Source of the DNA: Syngnathus acus
Taxonomy: Eukaryota; Chordata; Actinopteri; Syngnathiformes; Syngnathidae
NCBI RefSeq assembly: GCF_901709675.1
Contig: NC_051101.1
Coordinates: 3,094,501-3,158,500 of the forward strand
Direction of reading: 5' to 3'
DNA length: 64,000 nt
A program made the position numbers and the translations under genes. Numbering within the stretch: the first letter of the stretch is position 1; each line of letters starts with the position of its first letter. Below, in pieces: positions 60,401-64,000 of this stretch. Below the pieces are notes generated by a model, which made no database searches, had not been told where the DNA came from, and was given only the letters and a program-made list of their open reading frames with translations.

Positions 60401-60911
60401 GTGCCAGTTGAGAATCTCCTGTACATGGTAGAACAAGCAACCCCCATTAGTTGCACTTCAGAATTTGACCATTTTTAATTTGATTGAACTCGCCTCTAAA
60501 CCCTGCCTCATATAAAATTAGTGCTTTGGTGGCATCTTTGGAGTTTTTCTGTGAACACAGGGAAATAGGTGAGTCCAGCCGCGAGTAAGAATCTGGTTCG
60601 AAATCAACATAAGGTGCCACAAGACGGCGGCATAGCACTGCCGATAGCCAAAATGTAACACATTTCTGGAAGGTTGAGTAAACTAATCTATGGTTCATCT
60701 TTGCCAACAGATGCAGAAGGTGGACGCGCCGAAGCTGACCCCCGCCACCCCCTCCCTTCCACCGCACCTCCCTTACCAGTTTGACGTGCTCCAGTCCAGC
60801 CAGGAGCTCCTCCACCACTTCAAACTTTTCTGCGATTGGGCATACAGAGCTTTCATAAGCCTCAAGCCAAAGATCTCAAAAACACAGCTCAATGAGAATT
60901 CATCCAAGTGA
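54438..60911 (+). CDS. il11: Interleukin-11, complete
   Basis: Secreted four-helix cytokine of the IL-6/gp130 family. Five plus-strand exons join in phase: 54438-54444, 55104-55261, 59653-59748, 59897-60058, 60711-60911; 207 aa. Exon 1 supplies only ATG AAA T before a GTAAGT donor, so the leader MKLLLDSSSSLLFSLLLAQ is mostly in exon 2; mammalian IL11 also has a very short coding first exon. Visible helices: A with SNQTKNLMKLTQELL, then LKPTLSQLHADLKLYEHHFEWL, LPKLVEVIKEMKSLINLLHRQ, and helix D with LHHFKLFCDWAYRAFISLKPK, equivalent to the LDWAVRGLLLLK end of human IL-11. Predicted N-glycosylation sites are NQT and NRS. Fish usually carry il11a and il11b; the type is not decided here. A potential AP-1/TATA promoter and AU-rich 3' UTR are listed separately. 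Confidence 0.88.
55262..59652. other. il11 intron 2
   Basis: A 4.4-kb intron between the helix A exon and the third exon. It contains no recognised gene, microsatellite of note or transposon with ends. Several short open frames lack motifs. Confidence 0.6.
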
Positions 60912-61120
60912 GAACGGGGGAACGGGTTATTGTCGGTGTGCAATGTTGTCAACAGCATCCCAAAAGGCCGCGATACCAACTAACGAACGGCATGTGCGGA
61001 GAATCCGATTTCTTTCCACCAGAGCCAAACGGGATGCGCTATAATGCCACGACAATAACAATCCCCCAGCGTAACTATGGTGATCATTATTTCCTGCTTT
61101 TTCCTAGTTTATGACCATGT

Positions 61121-61177
61121 TATTTATGTATTTATTTATTTATTGACTGTTAGTCATTTATTTAATGTTATTTATTT
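61121..61177 (+). promoter_or_regulatory. AU-rich element in il11 3' UTR
   Basis: Overlapping ATTTA pentamers (tatttatgtatttatttatt, then gtcatttatttaatg and ttatttatttg) lie about 210 nt past the stop. More ATTTA motifs occur at 61321-61326 and 61895-61927. Such clusters recruit mRNA decay factors in cytokine transcripts. Confidence 0.6.
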
Positions 61178-62088
61178 GAAGTTGTTGCGCGTCACCTGGC
61201 ATCTTCATTTCTTTATTGACGTGCATTTATTTGACCACATACTTTGTGTCTCACTGATCTCCGTAGCACTTCCTGAACGTCTGATAATTGTTTCTCTTTC
61301 TAATTATTTGGTATTTGTGCATTTATTCATTTGACTTTATTCCAGTAAATGTGGCATAAATCTGTGATTGTCACATTTTTGTCCACACAGTAGTGCCCTT
61401 AAAATAATAGTTTAAAAAATCCTATGTGCCAGTTCCGTCACGTCAAAGCCAGATTGGAGGTCGAAGACAAGTGAATGCTTTTTAGTGCCAGAGTCAAAGT
61501 ATCTATTTTTGTAACGCCTGTTTCTCACACTTTGCATGAGGAAACATCTCTAATGTGGTAAGGTTGTTTGAGTGGGCCCTGTTGTTAAGCACTGATGGAC
61601 CTGATTAGATTCTTTGCACAAACTTGTCGGATTAGCTTCTTGGATGACTGAGGGGGCTAATTTTGAAACAATGTTTTGGGATTTAAAAGATTTTTTTTTC
61701 AAGTTAAACTCTAAAAGTCTTAAAATACTATGTATTGTGACACTCTTAAAGGTGTACATAATTGTACATGAATGTAAATTGTTGTACAGTGCTATCTGTG
61801 TTATGATGTTTTCTACAATATAATTTAGATTACCAATTTTCTCACTATCATTTTTCGTTCCTTCCTTTTATAGTATTTGTTACAGTATTGGCTATTTATT
61901 TAAGTAATTTGGTGGAATTATTTATTTTTGTGCTGCAAAGGAGCAAGTCTCCTCTCCTTTTTTTTTTTTATACTTTTATACAGTTTGTATTCTAGTACAC
62001 TTAAATTACGATATGTTAAATTATTGTAACATCGAGATGCCTCTTCCAGACACTGATTGGCCTCAATGTGAAATATGTGCCTTGGTGA

Positions 62089-62094
62089 AATAAA
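62089..62094 (+). promoter_or_regulatory. il11 polyadenylation signal
   Basis: AATAAA lies about 1.2 kb past the stop codon and would place the whole AU-rich region in the transcript. Confidence 0.5.
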
Positions 62095-62297
62095 AACTAC
62101 AGAATGTGCAAATGGGATGGATATATTATTATTATTATTATTATTTCATGGCGCAAATGACTCGGGCTATGTTCAGGATGACTCCAGATCAAAAAAACAC
62201 ATCTATTTTTTTCAAACTCAACCAGCTTTGAATGGCACGCCCTGTAAAAGTTGGAAAACTATTTTCCTTTGACCGATAAATATAAAATTCTCTAGAC

Positions 62298-63035
62298 CAG
62301 TGGTTCTTAACCTTTTTCCTTGTTCGCACCCCATTCAATTCACCAACCAGTTCTCGCACCCCCTTCCAGAACTGATGAAAAGCAATATTGATATCATAAT
62401 GTGTAAGTAACAAAACCATCATGTATTTAATTATTTATTTACATAAATGACAACAAAATAATGCATTGCAGGATTAAGAAAATCAAGATTACTTTCATAC
62501 TAGGAAAAAAGAACAAAAAAACCATTGTGCTTGTACTATACATGGTGTGAATTATTATGGCTGAGCGCCAAACTCAGTGACTTTGTTGCTGTTGCTTTCC
62601 ATTTATGATGGCATCAAATCTTGGTGTCTTGGTGCTGAGTGCCACTCGCACGTCATGTTGAGGATCCAGCTCTTGGTTTTGATGTGAAGCAGACAGGAAA
62701 ATCCAGTCTCGCAGAGGTAAGTAATCGCGAAAGGCACGAGCACAGTCAGAGCCTTCTTTGCCAGTGCGGTTTCCAACTGAGAAGCCCAGAAGTGCTCCAA
62801 GTAACCATTGGCAAACTCCATTTGGATTCCACGATTGTTTCTCAGTTCGATGAGATCTTCCTTGATGTTGCTATCATCATCAACATCTTCCATATTCTGC
62901 TTAAAAGGGTGCCGGATCCAGTCGTCACAGGGTCATCAAATGAGGTGCACAGTATCTGCAGTATCTGTAAATTTCCCCCAGGGTATCCTCGCACCCCCAA
63001 GGAAGCATTCTCGCACCCCCGGTTAAGAACCACCG
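62298..63035 (-). mobile_element. Internally deleted hAT element with perfect 8-bp target duplication
   Basis: Ends are cagtggttcttaacc and ggttaagaaccaccg, inverted with one mismatch. Direct repeats ctctagac flank it at 62290-62297 and 63036-63043. Subterminal tcgcaccccc repeats occur at both ends. At 738 bp it retains only a C-terminal transposase piece on the minus strand. Confidence 0.88.
62603..62893 (-). pseudogene. hAT transposase C-terminal fragment
   Basis: A 96-codon frame includes IELRNNRGIQMEF, FWASQLETA and TYLCETGFSCLLHIKTK, which match the C-terminal dimerisation region of ZBED5/FAM200-like hAT transposases. The BED finger and most of the catalytic domain are missing. It lies inside the element 62298-63035. 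Confidence 0.75.
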
Positions 63036-63090
63036 CTCTAGACCGTGACTGGAACGTGTGAATTATTTCAAACACGGCTCACGAATGAGC

Positions 63091-63322
63091 ACTACATTTC
63101 CCAGAGGACTTTGCGCCAAAGCCAAACGATTCAGACTCGACGTTTTAGTGACAGAAGAAAATATGAACTTTTATTTCATTGTTTGCAAATTATGTCAATA
63201 ATTTTGCTGCCTGTATTAAAACTAGGAAAATACATGGGAGGAAAAAAATTGAGCACAAAAGCGCTCTTGTAGGAAGTAGCAAGCCAATTGGAAAAGCTCG
63301 TCATTTGTCTCAAACGGCCAAT
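63091..63322 (+). promoter_or_regulatory. Possible promoter of the right-edge gene
   Basis: ACTACATTTCCCAG at 63091-63104 resembles the ZNF143/Staf motif. CCAAT boxes lie at 63284-63288 and 63318-63322, the second followed by GC-rich text (gagggcggcttcggg). Together these suggest a start near 63350, but no transcript evidence exists here. Confidence 0.35.
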
Positions 63323-63844
63323 CGCTGAGGTTGTTCTTGGAGGGCGGCTTCGGGTGGAGAACGTTAGTCTGTGCTGTTTATTGTTAAGGTTGTGTGGATT
63401 AGCACTGCGGTATGCATCTCATTCTCATTTTATCAATAATATGGCTTACGAGGGACAAGATATGCGACGAGTTTTGCCCTATTCATGCATGTAAATATCG
63501 AACATTATATAGACGTGGCTCTGCTTAGACAAGAGTCAAATGCGGGCCAGTAAGTAACGTTGACTGTTTTGTTGACACTGTAAAGACAAAAAAACTGTGA
63601 GTTTTGTGTTTATGTTTTGCTATCAGATCTCACTTTAGGGTCACGCGAGGACATTTTGTGTGATGCTAATTGGTGTTTGTGGCTAGCAAGCAATAATATG
63701 CTGGGAAATAACAGCGAGCAAATATAATGGAGAGTTAAAGCTCGCAAGGGAGAAATGAGGCGGAAAAGGTGGGACTAGGGGACATTCTTGTTTTACCACG
63801 TGTGAAGAGTTGACACTGGATTCTTATTTTTTTTCCCACGTTAG

Positions 63845-64000
63845 CTTTGTGTGGAGTTGGACTGGCAGCTGCTGCTTCCGGTGGTGGGACGGGATTCCAA
63901 CACTACAGCAACAACAAATAAGGATGGAGTGGATGATGTGGAAGACTATGCTCCAAAACTGATTTGCATCCAAGGAACACCCTCACCTGTTATGGCGAAC
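63845..64000 (+). CDS. Candidate exon of an unidentified gene running off the right edge
   Basis: After a good acceptor (long T tract, then cccacgttag) a 156-nt stretch is open in one frame to the window end; the other two forward frames close at a TAA. It reads LCVELDWQLLLPVVG, then an NTTATTNK segment, an acidic DGVDDVEDY and PKLICIQGTPSPVMAN. I recognise no family. Two readings are possible: an internal coding exon joined to an upstream exon near 63350-63540, or a 5' UTR exon with translation starting at the ATG at 63992 (ATGGCGAAC). A promoter-like stretch about 500-750 bp upstream fits either. Length alone is weak evidence, so this could also be noncoding. Confidence 0.35.

Noticed and set aside
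62639-63061. 140-codon plus-strand frame
   Set aside because: Antisense shadow of the hAT transposase remnant on the minus strand.

Overview
The window is nuclear DNA of a vertebrate, most likely a ray-finned (percomorph-type) fish. The grounds are multi-exon genes with GT-AG introns, long (CA)n, (AT)n and (AAATA)n microsatellites, and fish-type hAT, Tc1-like and LINE debris. Five genes can be built exon by exon with consistent splice phases, and a sixth may begin at the right edge. There is no bacterial, CRISPR or operon-like content.

Left part, minus strand. Positions 522-20400 hold 15 exons (806 codons) of an Eph receptor tyrosine kinase that matches EphB6 best. It runs from the signal peptide to the middle of the kinase domain and continues off the left edge. 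Positions 23280-27305 hold a complete ten-exon class I glucose transporter (518 aa, closest to GLUT3/slc2a3). Positions 31406-31997 hold a complete three-exon cytochrome c oxidase subunit 6B (86 aa). The interval between the last two is rich in mobile elements, including a duplicated pair of Tc1-like palindrome composites and a hAT fragment.

Right part, plus strand. Positions 33871-41019 hold complete rasip1 (15 exons, 986 aa), a Rap1/Ras effector of endothelial cells. A gap of about 13 kb without a supportable gene follows. Then comes complete interleukin-11 (54438-60911, five exons, 207 aa), with an AP-1 plus TATA promoter candidate and an AU-rich 3' UTR. A hAT remnant with a perfect 8-bp target duplication lies at 62298-63035. 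A possible promoter and one open exon of an unidentified plus-strand gene close the window.

The genes are independent transcription units. From recalled human map positions, IL11, COX6B2 and RASIP1 all lie in 19q13, so the right half looks like a conserved block. EPHB6 (7q) and SLC2A3 (12p) come from elsewhere in the human map. The most notable biology is that this EphB6-type receptor keeps the lysine, HRD and DFG catalytic motifs that the human EPHB6 pseudokinase has lost. No wholly new system was found.
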